Part shown: positions 34,832 to 45,750 of the stretch, one piece after another
How positions within the stretch are numbered: position 1 is the stretch's first letter
Layout of the letters: each line of letters begins with the position of its first letter
Source: Mixophyes australis
Lineage: Eukaryota; Chordata; Amphibia; Anura; Limnodynastidae
Length of the DNA: 64,000 nt
Assembly (NCBI GenBank): GCA_036250195.1
Contig: JAVHZZ010000001.1
Location: 380,787,907 to 380,851,906, forward strand
Reading direction: 5' to 3'
Notes under the pieces: generated by a model
The model's input: only the letters and a program-made list of their open reading frames with translations
What the model was told of the DNA's origin: nothing
The model's database searches: none
Made by a program: the position numbers and the translations under genes

Positions 34832-36010
34832 ACACTGTCAATAAATCGTATTTTAATGTGACTGGGTTTGCTTTTTCTAACCATCGTAGATAAAATCATG
34901 GCCTGTTCAGCATATTTAAACTTGGCCTAAAGCATGGCAGGTTAATTCCATAATTACCTCAGGTACAATACGTACAATATGTCCTTGATTTGCATTATAT
35001 TTTCTATTCCATTTATCTGCTTGTTATTATCGAGCTAATAATTTATTTAGATCCATTTGTATGCGATCAGTGAAATGGAGTATACCATGTTATATATTGA
35101 AAATCTTTTTTATCATTATATAATCCAGTTTGGATATAATTGTATACAGGACCATAATGAGGCCGCTGTGGGTGGTGCCATCATCTAGGGTGCACGTCCG
35201 AGGATGTGTAAAATCCGCCCACTACTTACCTTCCATCATGAACATGTTTGAAGAAGTGCATGCCACAGGGCAGCACCATAGATTAATGAAATGGCACCCG
35301 GAGATACCAAAACGGCTGCCAGCATCCATCTCCTGGCTCTGTGATCTCTGCCCTCTGCTCCTTGCAGCATTGCTGACATAATATTGAAAGTTTTGTGGAG
35401 GCAAGAATCTCTGATATTGCTGTACAAGATAAGTGCTTATTCCTATATGCTTTAATAGCAATCATTACTGGGGTTTTTTTTTTAATAAATGTTTTTATGG
35501 TTTAACACTATGTTGCTAATTTTTTTTCCTCTGGTTTATAACTAGTGGAATACACCAGGAAAATTTTACATAGAAAGAAAATCCTTTGAAAGAGACATGT
35601 GCATTGTGGTATATGAGTTTTGGTACGTAGGTAGTCTGTGTGCCATGGGTGATCTGGTATGATGCAGGAGTGGTCGGTTGAAGTGTATTTTTTCACTTGA
35701 AGATGTTTTCCTTGGCTGAATATCCCGGTTATTTCATTATAAGTCTGTGAAATAAAACTCTCTGGTAAAAAGGCACTTTTTATATGTGATGTATGCACAG
35801 GTGTATTTATAAAAACAATATTGCACTATTGATTATCCTTTTGTTTTATTCCTTCTACCCATCATTTGAATTGATGGAGCTGAGCTCTTTTTGTGGAGTA
35901 ATGAATCATCATAATTTACAGATGAACTATTTCTGATCATAAATGCGGTACACAATTTTCTTATTTCCTAAAAAGGAGACTTTACGTCAATAGTATTGCA
36001 CTAGGATTTA
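34832..36010. other. no gene seen
   Basis: Unassigned sequence. A GC-richer stretch at 35150-35390 has overlapping short frames in several directions and no domain. Confidence 0.45.
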
Positions 36011-36057
<47 letters not shown>

Positions 36058-36058
36058 T
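36011..36058. repeat. (TA)n tract, target of the Gmr1-type insertion
   Basis: A TA run ends in ATAAATAT immediately before the 5' LTR. ATAT also follows the terminal LTR remnant at 45598. Confidence 0.85.
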
Positions 36059-36548
36059 TGTAACAAAAGGAGGCATTTAGCTGGCAATATACAGAGAGAG
36101 CAGGGAAGTAGAGTAAAACATTTGTGCAGTAATGCACTTAGAGTGAAGACTTATGTATGAAAAGCAATAGTTTAAATTTGGTTAAACTTACATGATCTGA
36201 AATCCTTCCTCAAAGCAAACAGACAGGGCGTGTCTGGTTTTGCAAACAGAGGCAGGGATGGGTGTTTTCTTTTAAAGAGAAGGTGGGTGTGTCACCTGTC
36301 CATCAAGCTAAGGCTGGGGGAGGAGCATCATGTATAAAAGCTTGTTTGTTTCATTTGTTCAGGGAGACCAATGCTGGGTGAGCTGGCTGTTCCTGAGAGA
36401 GAGCTTGACTATGTATAGCTAGTGTTTAGGGTCTCCATGATTGCTGTACAAGTATACGGTGTCAAACATTTACCATCCTGACAATAAAGCACCATAAAAA
36501 GGAAGTTGTTGTTCGCGTGTGCTTCTGCAGTAGCGGGCTCTTGTCACA
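36059..36548 (+). repeat. 5' LTR, 490 bp
   Basis: TGTAACAAAAGG to CTCTTGTCACA. A TATAAAA box at 36333-36339 and AATAAA at 36483-36488 mark promoter and polyadenylation signals. By eye about 15 differences (~3%) from the middle LTR. Confidence 0.93.
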
Positions 36549-36550
36549 AG

Positions 36551-36568
36551 TGGTGTCAGGAGTGGGAT
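36551..36568 (+). promoter_or_regulatory. primer-binding site for tRNA-Leu
   Basis: TGGTGTCAGGAGTGGGAT, two bases after the LTR, is complementary to the 3' end (with CCA) of vertebrate tRNA-Leu of the CAG/CAA type as I recall it. It would prime minus-strand cDNA. The same site follows the middle LTR at 44846-44863. Confidence 0.8.
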
Positions 36569-36614
36569 GCTCCATGAAGCAAGTTTCCGCTACCCAACCC
36601 GCGCAGACGTTAAC

Positions 36615-37706
36615 ATGGAGGAAGTACTGAAAACCCTTGTGAATGTGGCCGCTGTGCAGCAACAGCAGCAAGCTCAGATGCTACGAGTTGCCAAGGCAAA
36701 GGTGGAAAACACAAGGCTCTTAAGGGAAGAGTTAAGCCAGGTGAGGCATGACAGAAATGAACCACCTGGTCCTGTTCTCCTGAAAATGTCGCCAGGTGAT
36801 GACATAGAAGCATATCTGGTGTCCTTTAAGAGACTTGCAAAAAGGGCAAAATGGCCTCCTAAAGATTGGGCTGAGAGACTGGCGCCATATCTGACTGGTG
36901 AAGCTCAGCGAGCTTATATGGATCTAGATGATGAACGGGCCTCTGATTCTTTGTGCCTAAAGTCTGAGATATTGGCTCGCGTTGGAGTTTCCGGGCTAGG
37001 CCGAGCCCAGCGCTATCACCAATGGCGCTATAATAAAGAAAAACCGGTCAGAGCGCAAGTGGCTGAGCTTTCTAAAATTTTAAAGAAATGGCTGCAGCCT
37101 GAGGAGAATTCGCCTTCTCGGATTATTGAAGTTCTGGCGATAGATCACTGCATCCGGGGGCTGAACCGTGATTTGCAAAGGTGGGTGCTGCAATCAGACC
37201 CACAAACTTATGAAGAGCTTGCCACCGTGGTAGAAAGGTTTTGTGCGCTACAGCAAATGACTAAAGAAACTGCATTTGTGCCAAAGCCGCTGCCACGCCA
37301 AAAGCCAGGTTTGACAATCCTTGCCACAGGGCCCAATGGCAAAACTGCTATGGACAGAGGGCCAGGTGCAAAGCTGTCTAATCTGAAGTGTTTTGAATGT
37401 GGTGAGCCAGGCCACTTTAAGGCAGAGTGTCCTAAACTACAGGAACCCATGGACTGTTCCGTGGCACATATTGGGCCTGCGTTTCCAAGCTGTTTTACCA
37501 TGAGTCCCACATCAGGAAGTCCTTGTTTGTTCCGGGTGACTGTGCTAATCAACCAAAACCTTGTTCTGGCCTTGGTTGACTCGGTGAGTGAACTCTCATT
37601 TGTTTCCAGCTCTGCCTTACCCGAAACAATAACTTCTCGGTTGCCCAAAGTGAAGGTTCTTTACGTACATGGCACGACAGAGGAGTATGAAAGAACAATA
37701 CTACCA
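36615..37706 (+). CDS. Gag with SCAN-like capsid, CCHC knuckle and start of protease
   Basis: An open frame from ATG 36615 (MEEVLKTL) to the hAT insertion. Residues 1-50 are a Gln-rich, probably helical lead; 60-125 fit a capsid N-terminal region. Residues 130-212 (QRYHQWRYNKEKPVRAQVAE to YEELATVVERFC) resemble the SCAN domain. The CCHC knuckle CFECGEPGHFKAEC is at 259-272. From about 305 the frame enters the protease, whose catalytic motif reads DSVS at 322-325, with Val where retropepsins have Gly. The protein would package element RNA. An upstream in-frame ATG at 36567 is possible. Gag itself carries no stop. Confidence 0.9.
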
Positions 37707-37714
37707 GTCACACT
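37707..37714. repeat. target-site duplication of nested hAT
   Basis: GTCACACT here and at 41559-41566, in the protease coding region, brackets the 3.8-kb hAT insertion. Confidence 0.95.
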
Positions 37715-38092
37715 CAGGGCCGCCATCAGGGGGGTACGGGGGGTACACTTGTACCGGGCCCGGGGTCACCAGGGGGCCCGGCGGCTTTCTTATACTTTCA
37801 TTTTCATTCATTTGTTTTTGTTTTTTTATGCATGTTGTTTTTCCTCCGACCATAAGGGGGCGCCCCGTCAGCCGACAGTGAAGCAGTCCTGGAAGTAAAT
37901 CACCAGGCTGCTTTTCACTGATGGTTGGCTGCAGCACAAGCAGGAGGGAGAGAGATCCCATGTAGCTCAACATCCTGGGGATAAGATAGGCTGCTCACAG
38001 CTCTTCTATTAGCAATGAGGAACAGACATCATTGTGAGAGGTGAGTTGACTCACATACAGGACTACAGAGCAGTTTTTAGTGTTTGTAGTGT

Positions 38093-39570
38093 GTGTCATA
38101 TTATCTGTGGGCACTACTATGTGGCATAATATTATCTGTGGGCACTACTGTGTGGCATAATATTATCTGTGGGCACTACTGTGTAGCATATTATCTGTGG
38201 GCACTACTGTGTGGCATAATATCTGTGGGAACTACTGTGTGGCATATTATCTGTGGGCACTACTGTGTGGCATAATATTATCTGTGGGCACTACTGTGTG
38301 GCATATTATCTGTGGGCACTACTGTGTGGCATAATATTATCTGTGGGCACTACTGTGTGGCATATTATCTGTGGGCACTACTGTGTGGCATAATATCTGT
38401 GGGCACTACTGTGTGGCATATTATTATCTGTGGGCACTACTGTGTGGCATAATATCTGTGGGCACTACTGTGTGGCATATTATCTGTGGGCACTACTGTG
38501 TGGCATAATATCTGTGGGCACTACTGTGTGGCATATTATCTGTTGGCACTACTGTGTGGCATAATATCTGTGGGCACTACTGTGTGGCATATTATTATCT
38601 GTGGGCACTACTGTGTGGCATAATATCTGTGGGCACTACTGTATGGCATATTATCTGTGGGCATTACTGTGTGGCATAATATCTGTGGGCACTACTGTGT
38701 GGCATATTATTATCTGTGGGCACTACTTTGTGGCATAATATTATCTGTGGGCACTACTGTGGCATATTATTATCTGTGGGCACTACTGTGTGGCATAATA
38801 TCTGTGGGCACTACTGTGTGGCATATTATCTGTAGGCACAACTGTGTGGCATAATATCTGTGGGCACTACTGTGTGGCATAATATTATCTGTGGGTACTA
38901 CTGTGTGGCATATTATTATCTGGGCACTACTGTGTGGCATAATATCTGTGGGCACTATTGTGTGGCATATTATCTGTGGGCACTACAGTGTGGCATATTA
39001 TCTGGGGACACTACTATGTGGCATATTATCATCTGGGGTGCACTACTTGGCATATTATTATCTGGGACACTACTATGTGGCATATTATCATCTGGGGTGC
39101 ACTACTTGGCATAATATTATCTGGGGACACTACTGTGTGGCATATTATCTGTGGGCACTACTGTGTGGCATATTATCTGTGGGCACTACTGTGTGGCATA
39201 TTATATGTGGGCACTACTGTGTGGCATAATATTATCTGGGGACACTACTGTGTGGCATATTATCATCTGGGGTGCACTGCTTGGCATAATATCTGTGGGC
39301 ACTACTGTGTGGCATAATATCTGGGGACATTACTGTGTGGCATAATATATCTGGGGCACTACTGTTTGGCATATTATTATCTGTGGGATTTAGTGTGTGG
39401 CATATTAATATCTGGGGACACTACTGTGTGGCCTAATATTATCTGGGGACACTACTTTGTGGCATATTATCATTTGGGGGCAGTATTGTTTGGTGTTTGG
39501 TGTTATATGAACTTAAGGCGCTATTGTTTGGCGTTATATGAACTGGGGGCACTATTAGGCACCCTCCCCT
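38093..39570. repeat. ~28-bp minisatellite, about 50 copies
   Basis: Units of the form GTGGGCACTACTGTGTGGCA-TAATATCT, 25-31 bases long. From 38995 on, variants GGGGACACTAC and GGGGTGCACTACTTGG appear in higher-order alternation. Confidence 0.95.
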
Positions 39571-40099
39571 AGACGTTGCTGTACACGCCCTTCCGGCAGC
39601 AAGCTGCGGCACAGAGTATCCCTCGCTCGGTGTCCCGGGGTGCACACCCTAATTAAGTGTTCTGCGCACTCCTATGGGTAAGTGACCTGAACTGAACACT
39701 CTGAGAGAGTACTGAGCTAATATCAGATCATCATTGGCAACAGAATTTCCTTGTGGAGTAAATCTGCTTGCCAGCCTACTGCGTCATCTTTCTATATCTT
39801 ATAACATCCAAAATTGTATTTCATCCTCATTATCTGGTAGTATTTAAGGATTTTATTCTTGTTATGAGACCATGTTACACGTTTATGATCTGATTCTACT
39901 GCAGAACAGTGGTACTCTCACATCTGACAGTGCTGCTGTCCTTGCAATATTCCAGCACTGGCATCTTTCTTCTATTTCTCTACCTGGTCACTTTTAAGCA
40001 GGTACTGTAAGTAAATTCATTAGGTATTTAATGGATTATCCTGCAAATTTGGAAACTCACAGTTCCTTTCTGCAGAGCATTTACTTATTATTTTAACTC

Positions 40100-40700
40100 T
40101 TTATCATCATCATTTATTTATTTATATCGCGCCAACATATTCCGTAGCACTTTACAATTGGGGGCAAACACAGTAATAAACAAACTGGGTAAAACCATAC
40201 TTGCCAACATTTCTTTTTCTTTTTCCGGGAGATGCCGGCTGGGAGGTGGGCGTGCAGGGGGCGGGGCGGCGAAATCGCGTCATTTTGGCCCCGCCCCCGT
40301 TACGGAATGACGCAAATCGCGTCATTTTACAGTGGGGGCGGGGCTAAACGCCGCGATTCCAGGTGAATCGCGGCGTTTAAACTGATTTTTTCCCACTTAC
40401 AATCAGGGAGATTGCCACACTCGTCCGGGAGACTCTCGCAAAATGCGGGAGTCTCCCGGACATTACGGGAGAGTTGGCAAGTATGGGTAAAACAGACAAA
40501 GAGGTGAGAAGGCCCTGCTCGCAAGTTTACAATATATAGAAGGCCCTGCTCGCAAGCTTACAATATATGGAAGGCCCTGCTTGCAAGTCTACAATATATG
40601 GAAGGCCCTGCTCGCAAGCTTACAATATATGGAAAGCCCTGCTTGCAAGTTTACAATATATGGAAGGCCCTGCTCGCAAGCTTACAATATATGGTTTAAA
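40100..40700 (-). mobile_element. L2-type LINE 3' tail fragment
   Basis: Read on the minus strand it ends CGATATAAATAAATAAATGA TGATGAT, preceded by CCCAATTGTAAAGTGCTACGG. This resembles the tails of the SINE at 47.6 kb and the LINE fragment at 61.6 kb. It includes a 31-bp minisatellite (40509-40695, AAGGCCCTGCTCGCAAGCTT core, six or seven copies) and is split by the small hAT at 40196. Confidence 0.65.
40196..40485. mobile_element. 290-bp hAT MITE
   Basis: Ends CATACTTGCCAAC and, inverted, CATACTTGCCAACTCTCCCG. The target duplication is GGTAAAAC on both sides (40188-40195 and 40486-40493). GC-rich interior with nested inverted repeats (AATCGCGTCATTTT twice; GGGAGACTC). Third level of nesting in this region. 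Confidence 0.92.
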
Positions 40701-41470
40701 TATTATGAACATGTTGTATATCTGTATGGAACACCAGCATTTTATTCATGCATATCAGTCCCTGTGTAGATTACAATATAATTTACCTACCACATACGTG
40801 AGGAGCAATTTAGTCAGAATTCAATGCTTGATGGTATAGGAAGGGGAGAGGGACCTCTGAATGAATGACTTTCTTATAGATAGGAGGCTGGCATGGCCTG
40901 TCTGTGCGGTGTGTCATATGTCTTTTTGTTTACACAATATAGTCACACTCCTCTTACATGGCAGTTTTCAGTTCTACATTAATAAATACTTGGAGTATAG
41001 CACAATACTTTATAACCTTTCTTTGTGTCTGCTTACTGTGACTCCGCCTACCACTGCGTGTTCCATTAGCCTCACCTGCCACTGATAACTGATGTGGTTA
41101 TGGATAATTGAGTTAATCCCACCTACTTTGTGTTGGACCAGCCCACTGTTTGGTCCCGCCCATGTGAGGCAACTTCCAGAATTTTTTCCAGGGTAGCTCT
41201 AAATTCCCAATCCGCCCCTGAGTGATGGTGTGGTGTGACCTGACGTCACACTGATGTTCCCGCCGCCGCTGTAAGAATAAGGAGCAAGGAGCAGTAGCTG
41301 CAACATCTGGGTAAGTATATTTTAAAGATATTTTATTATCACATTTTTTTTACTCTGAATTTTGTAGGAGACTAGGCTTCCAAGTATGATAATGGGTTAA
41401 GCTGTATTTCTTGGGGGATAATAGTTATTTTCTCCCTTAATGTCATAAATTAAGTTTTTGTTGTTTTTAT
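40701..41470. other. interior of the nested hAT, no gene seen
   Basis: Unassigned sequence with short frames only. It ends in a poly(G) run (~41492-41508) next to the right terminus. Confidence 0.5.
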
Positions 41471-41566
41471 TGGGGAAAGGGGGCGTTCACCGGGGGGGGG
41501 GGGGGGGCCCTGCCTATTTCATTTGTACTGGGCCCCACGATTTCTGATGGCAGCCCTGGTCACACT

Positions 41567-42911
41567 CAAAGACAAAACTGTTATGGTGGTAGCTGCCATA
41601 GCACCTAAACTCCCATATCCACTCATTCTGGGGCGAGACTTCCCACTGTTTAATGATGTCCTCGGTGAGCGGATACGGCCGGACATGCCGGCAACTGATG
41701 CAACGGTCGGAAGCCCGGTCTTAAAGGAACCGCCTAAGAATCCACAGCATCTGGACATCGATCATTGGGAACCGCCAAACCGGAATGCCATCTTGGGAGT
41801 CATAGCAGGAGTTCCACACAAGCATCCACCTGCGGGGAAACATGGTCAGTCCAAACTAGCATTGGTCGGTGATGTCGCAGATGAGCCCACCCCGCCTGTC
41901 AGTGAGGATACGGACTGGTCCGCAATGCCAATTTTGTTTCCTCTGCAGGACTTTGCTCGAGACCAACTTAATGATGCCACTTTGGAACATGCCTTTAAAA
42001 GTGTGACTGAGGTAAATGGAGTAGCGAAAGCCGCCCAGCCTGCAGAAGGTATACCATATTTTATTGTTAAAAATAATTTCCTGTATAGAGTTGCTACTGT
42101 ACAGGGGGATAAAGTAGAACAATTAATGGTTCCTCAGGTCCATGTAACCCTAGTGTTAAAAGTAGCACATAGACATGTCTGTGGGGGACACTTAGGGGAG
42201 GATAAAACACGGGAACGAGTTCTGCTTAGGTTTTACTGGCCCGGTGTACACATGGCAGTGAAAAAGTATTGCCGGTCCTGTCCCATTTGTCAGAGAACCT
42301 GTCCCAAACCCATGTACAGGGCACCTCTCATTCCGATACCAATAGTACAAGTTCCCTTTGAACGGATAGCTATGGACCTTGTGGGGCCACTGGAAAAATC
42401 CGCACGTGGGCACCAATATATACTAGTGGTGCTTGACTATGCAACCAGATATCCAGAGGCAATTCCCCTACGAAACATGAAGTCCAGCACCATAGCTAAG
42501 GAACTGGTATTGATGTTTACACGATTGGGAATACCCAAAGAAATTCTCACAGATCAGGGTACTCCTTTCATGTCTAAACTGATGAAGGACATGTGCCAGT
42601 TGCTAGGGGTTATGGGGCTTCACACCTCTGTATACCATCCACAAACAGATGGCTTGGTGGAACGCTTTAACCGCACATTAAAGCACATGCTAAGGAAAGC
42701 AGTGGCTCAAGAGAAAAACGATTGGAACACTCTTATTCCCTATTTGATGTTTGCCATCCGTGAGGTACCTCAAGCTTCAACAGGGTTTAGTCCCTTTTTA
42801 ATTATTGTTTGGGAGACAGCCCAGGGGTATCTTGGATATGTTAAAAGAATGGTAGGAGCAGCAAGGTCCCAGGGAGCCAAATCTGGTACAATTTGTGTCC
42901 CAAATGTATGA
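41567..42911 (+). pseudogene. Gmr1-type pol: protease C-terminus and integrase
   Basis: After the insertion the frame resumes with the distal protease (PYPLILGRDFPLF). It then gives the integrase: an HHCC zinc region (HVCGGHLGEDK ... CRSCPICQ), then a D-D-E core with Asp in MDLVGPLEKS, Asp in TDQGTPF, and Glu in HPQTDGLVERFN. At about 42810 the reading shifts by one base, after TGFSPFLI; the expected following segment continues in another frame and meets a stop near 42852. Translation as written would end at 42911 with out-of-frame residues. The enzyme would insert cDNA into chromatin; here it is broken. Confidence 0.92.
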
Positions 42912-44358
42912 GAGGCTAGGAAGGATAGGGCCCATTGTGCAGCAACATGTAAAAGAGGCTCAGGAACAACAGAGAAAAAGTTATGAAAAAATTGCTGTTG
43001 TTCGATCTTTCAAGACTGGGGACAAGGTCCTAGTCCTGGTTCCCACCCAGGAAAGCAAACTTTTTGCCCATTGGCAGGGTCCATATGAAGTTCTAGAGGC
43101 TGTCGGTCCTGTCAATTACAGATTCCGCCAATTAGGTAGGAGAAGGGAGGAGCAAATATATCATGTCAACCTCCTTAAACCTTGGCATGATGAGGAAACC
43201 TCTCCTCAGGTAGTGAGTACTGCCATTGAAAAGTCTGAAGTGCCCATAGAGCCAGCTTTGTCCATTCAGCAGAGACAACAGACTGAAGAAATGGTTAGTC
43301 GGAACAGGGATGTCTTCTCTTCCATTCCTGGGTGCACTACCTTAATCGAACACGACATTGTCACTGCACCAGGAGTCATTGTAAAGCAGAAGCCGTATCG
43401 TATTCCAGAAGCCAGACGGGTGGACGTGAGAAAGGAGGTCAAGAAGATGCTCCAGCTCCTACCCTTTGGGTTGCATGGGGCACCTGCCACCTTCCAAAGG
43501 GCCATGAATAAATTGCTACGACCTCACACAGCTTATGCAGCCGCTTACTTGGACGATATAGTGATTTATACCCCAGACTGGGGATCACATTTAGCCAAAG
43601 TTGAGGCGGTCTTAGCTTCATTAAGGTCAGCAGGGTTAACAGCTAACCCAGAGAAATGTGCCATAGCCATGAGAGAAGCCAAATATCTGGGGTACATTGT
43701 TGGTCGAGGGCATGTAAAACCCCAGCTAGACAAAGTGGAGGCAGTCAAAAATTGGGCAAGACCAGAAAAAAAGTCGCAGTTAAGAACCTTTTTAGGCTTA
43801 GTAGGTTACTACAGACGGTTTGTAAGCCACTTCGCCACTAGAGCTGCTAGTTGTCCAGATAGATTAACCTGGTCTGATTCTGCAGAAACCGCCTGGTCTG
43901 ATCTTCGGTTAGCTCTTTGTTCCTCCCCAGTTCTACAAGCACCGGATTTTACCCGGAGGTTCTTCCTCCAAACTGATGCTTCTGGTGTTGGTTTAGGTGC
44001 AGTCTTGTCACAGGAGAAGAATGGAGTAGAAAATCCTGTCCTGTACCTAAGTCGTAAGTTGCTTCCAAGGGAACAAAAATATGCCACTGTGGAGAAAGAA
44101 TGTCTCGCCATAAAATGGGCTACAGAAGCTCTGCGCTATTATCTCCTAGGCAGAGAGTTCACCTTAATAACAGACCATGCACCATTGAGATGGATGCAGA
44201 GCAACCGGGAGGTAAATGCCAAGGTAACCCGCTGGTTCTTGGCACTACAACCTTTCAAGTTCTCAGTAGAACATAGACCTGGGATTCTGCACAAGAATGC
44301 AGATGCATTGTCACGAAAATATGCGCTCCTCGGAGACGCTAGGGGGAGGTATATGTAA
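42895..44358 (+). pseudogene. Gmr1-type pol: GPY/F region, deleted reverse transcriptase, RNase H
   Basis: The first ~100 residues are the integrase tail with a GPY/F-like module (FKTGDKVLVLVP, HWQGPYEVLE, HVNLLKPWH). A pol linker follows, then RT. RT keeps KQKPYRIPEA and LPFGLHGAPATFQRAMNKLL, and motif C YLDDIVIYT. The stretch between KKMLQ and LLPFGLHG, which in Ty3 RTs spans about 90 residues and the motif A Asp, is missing. The RNase H has Asp in LQTDASG, Glu in VEKECLAIKWA, Asp in TDHAPLRWM and Asp in HKNADALSR. The stop overlaps the start of the LTR. RT is non-functional. Confidence 0.92.
44338..44353 (+). promoter_or_regulatory. polypurine tract
   Basis: GCTAGGGGGAGGTATA directly precedes the middle LTR. 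The purine run would prime plus-strand synthesis. Confidence 0.75.
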
Positions 44359-44843
44359 CAAAAGGAGGCATTTAGCTGGCAATATACAGAGAGAGCAGGG
44401 AAGTAGAGTAAAACATTTGTGCAGTAATGCACCTAGAGTGAAGACTTATGTATGAAAAGCAATAGTTTAAATTTGGTTAAACTTACATGAACTGAAATCC
44501 TTCCTCTCAGCAAACAGACAGGGCGTGTCTGGTTTTGCAAACAGAGACAGGGATGGGTGTTTTCTTTTAAAGAGAAGGTGGGTGTGTCACCTGTCCATCA
44601 AGCTAAGGCTGGGGGAGGAGCATCATGTATAAAAGCTTGTTTGTTTCATTTGTTCAAGGAGACCAATGCTGGGTGAGCTGGCTGGTCCTGAGAGAGAGCT
44701 GGACTATGTATAGCTAGTGTTTAGGGTCTCCATGACTGCTGTTCAAGTATACGGTGTTAAACATTTACCATCCTGACAATAAAGCACCATCAAAAAAAAA
44801 TTGTTGTTCGCGTGTGCTTCTGCAGTAGCGGGCTCTTGTCACA
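44354..44843 (+). repeat. middle LTR, 490 bp
   Basis: Same limits as the 5' LTR (TGTAACAAAAGG to TTGTCACA), with TATAAAA at 44628-44634. It serves as 3' LTR of the first unit and 5' LTR of the second. Confidence 0.93.
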
Positions 44844-44910
44844 AGTGGTGTCAGGAGTGGGATGCTCCGGGAAGCAAGTCTCCGCTACCCAACCCGCGCA
44901 GATGTCAACA

Positions 44911-45537
44911 TGGAGGAAGTACTGAAAACCCTCGTGAATGTGGCAGCTGCGCAGCAACAGCAGCAAGCTCAGATGCTATGAGTTGCCGAGGCACAAGTGG
45001 AAAACACAAGGCTCTTAAGGGAAGAGTTAAGCCAGGTGAGGCATGACAGAAATTAACCACCTGGTCCTGTTCTCCTGAAAATGTCGCCAGGTGATGACAT
45101 AGAAGCAGATCTGGTGTCCTTTGAGAGACTTGCAAAAAGGGCAAAATGGCCTAATAAAGATTGGGCTGAGAGACTGGCGCCATATCTGACTGGTGAAGCT
45201 CATTGAGCTTATATGGATCTAGATGAGGAACGGACCTCTGATTCTTTGTGCCTAAAGTCTGAGATATTGGCTCGCGTTGGAGTTTCCGGGCCAGGCCGAG
45301 CCCAGTGCTATCACCAATGGCGCTATATTAAAGAAAAACCGGTCAGAGCGCAAGTGGCTGAGCTTTCTAAAATGTTAAAGAAATGGCTGCAGCCTGAGGA
45401 GAATTCGCCTTCTCGGATTATTGAAGTTCTGGCGATAGATCACTGCATCCGGGGGCTGAACCGTGATTTGCAAAGGTGGGTGCTGCAATCAGACCCACAA
45501 ACTTATGAAGAGCTTGCCACTGTGGTAGAAAGGTTTT
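44911..45537 (+). pseudogene. second, truncated gag copy
   Basis: Runs parallel to the first gag, with stops at the codons after QMLxx (TGA), in the RNE region (TAA) and before LMWMDL-like sequence (TGA near 45205). The SCAN-like region is readable. It breaks off at VVERFC and joins LTR sequence directly. More decayed than the first copy. Confidence 0.92.
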
Positions 45538-45594
45538 GCACCATAAAAAGGAAGTTGTTGTTCGCGTGTGCTTCTGCAGTAGCGGGCTCTTGTC

Positions 45595-45597
<3 letters not shown>
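45538..45597 (+). repeat. terminal LTR remnant, 60 bp
   Basis: GCACCATAAAAAGGAAG to TTGTCACA matches the 3' end of the 5' LTR completely, including bases where the middle LTR differs. Confidence 0.9.
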
Positions 45598-45641
<44 letters not shown>

Positions 45642-45695
45642 TTGCGCTGTGTATGCATATCCTATATATATAAGTTTTTTCAACTAATCCTGAAG

Positions 45696-45748
<53 letters not shown>
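45598..45748. repeat. (TA)n tracts
   Basis: Two TA runs separated by ~65 bases lie between the Gmr1 remnant and the Helitron 3' end. Confidence 0.95.

Positions 45749-45750
<2 letters not shown>

Larger units (their letters stand above)
37715..41558. mobile_element. 3.8-kb non-autonomous hAT element inside the Gmr1 protease
   Basis: Left end CAGGGCCGCCATCAGG and, inverted, right end CAGGGCTGCCATCAGA, followed inward by GTAC-GGGCCC motifs. Perfect 8-bp GTCACACT duplication. No transposase. It contains a ~1.45-kb minisatellite (38093-39570), an L2-like 3' tail on the minus strand (40100-40700) and another small hAT (40196-40485). Frames such as 38860-39317 translate the minisatellite. Confidence 0.92.
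36059..45597 (+). mobile_element. Gmr1-type Ty3 LTR retrotransposon, tandem and nested
   Basis: Structure: 5' LTR (36059-36548), primer-binding site, gag, protease split by a hAT insertion (37715-41558), integrase, RT-RNase H, middle LTR (44354-44843), second primer site and truncated gag (44911-45537), and a 60-base terminal LTR remnant (45538-45597). Integrase upstream of RT is the Ty1/copia-like order known in Ty3 elements of the Gmr1 group. Gag resembles the SCAN domain, as published for this group. Defects: protease motif change, hAT insertion, pol frameshift and stop, RT deletion. Confidence 0.93.

Noticed and set aside
35130..35465. Overlapping frames in a GC-richer patch, possibly a host exon
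   Set aside because: No conserved domain, frames conflict on both strands, and splice or codon-bias support cannot be judged.
36610..37648. Minus-strand frames in the gag region
   Set aside because: Shadows of the gag frame, with no domains.
38860..39317. Open frames of 84-119 codons with HIICGHYCVAYY-type repeats
   Set aside because: Translation of the ~28-bp minisatellite in several frames.
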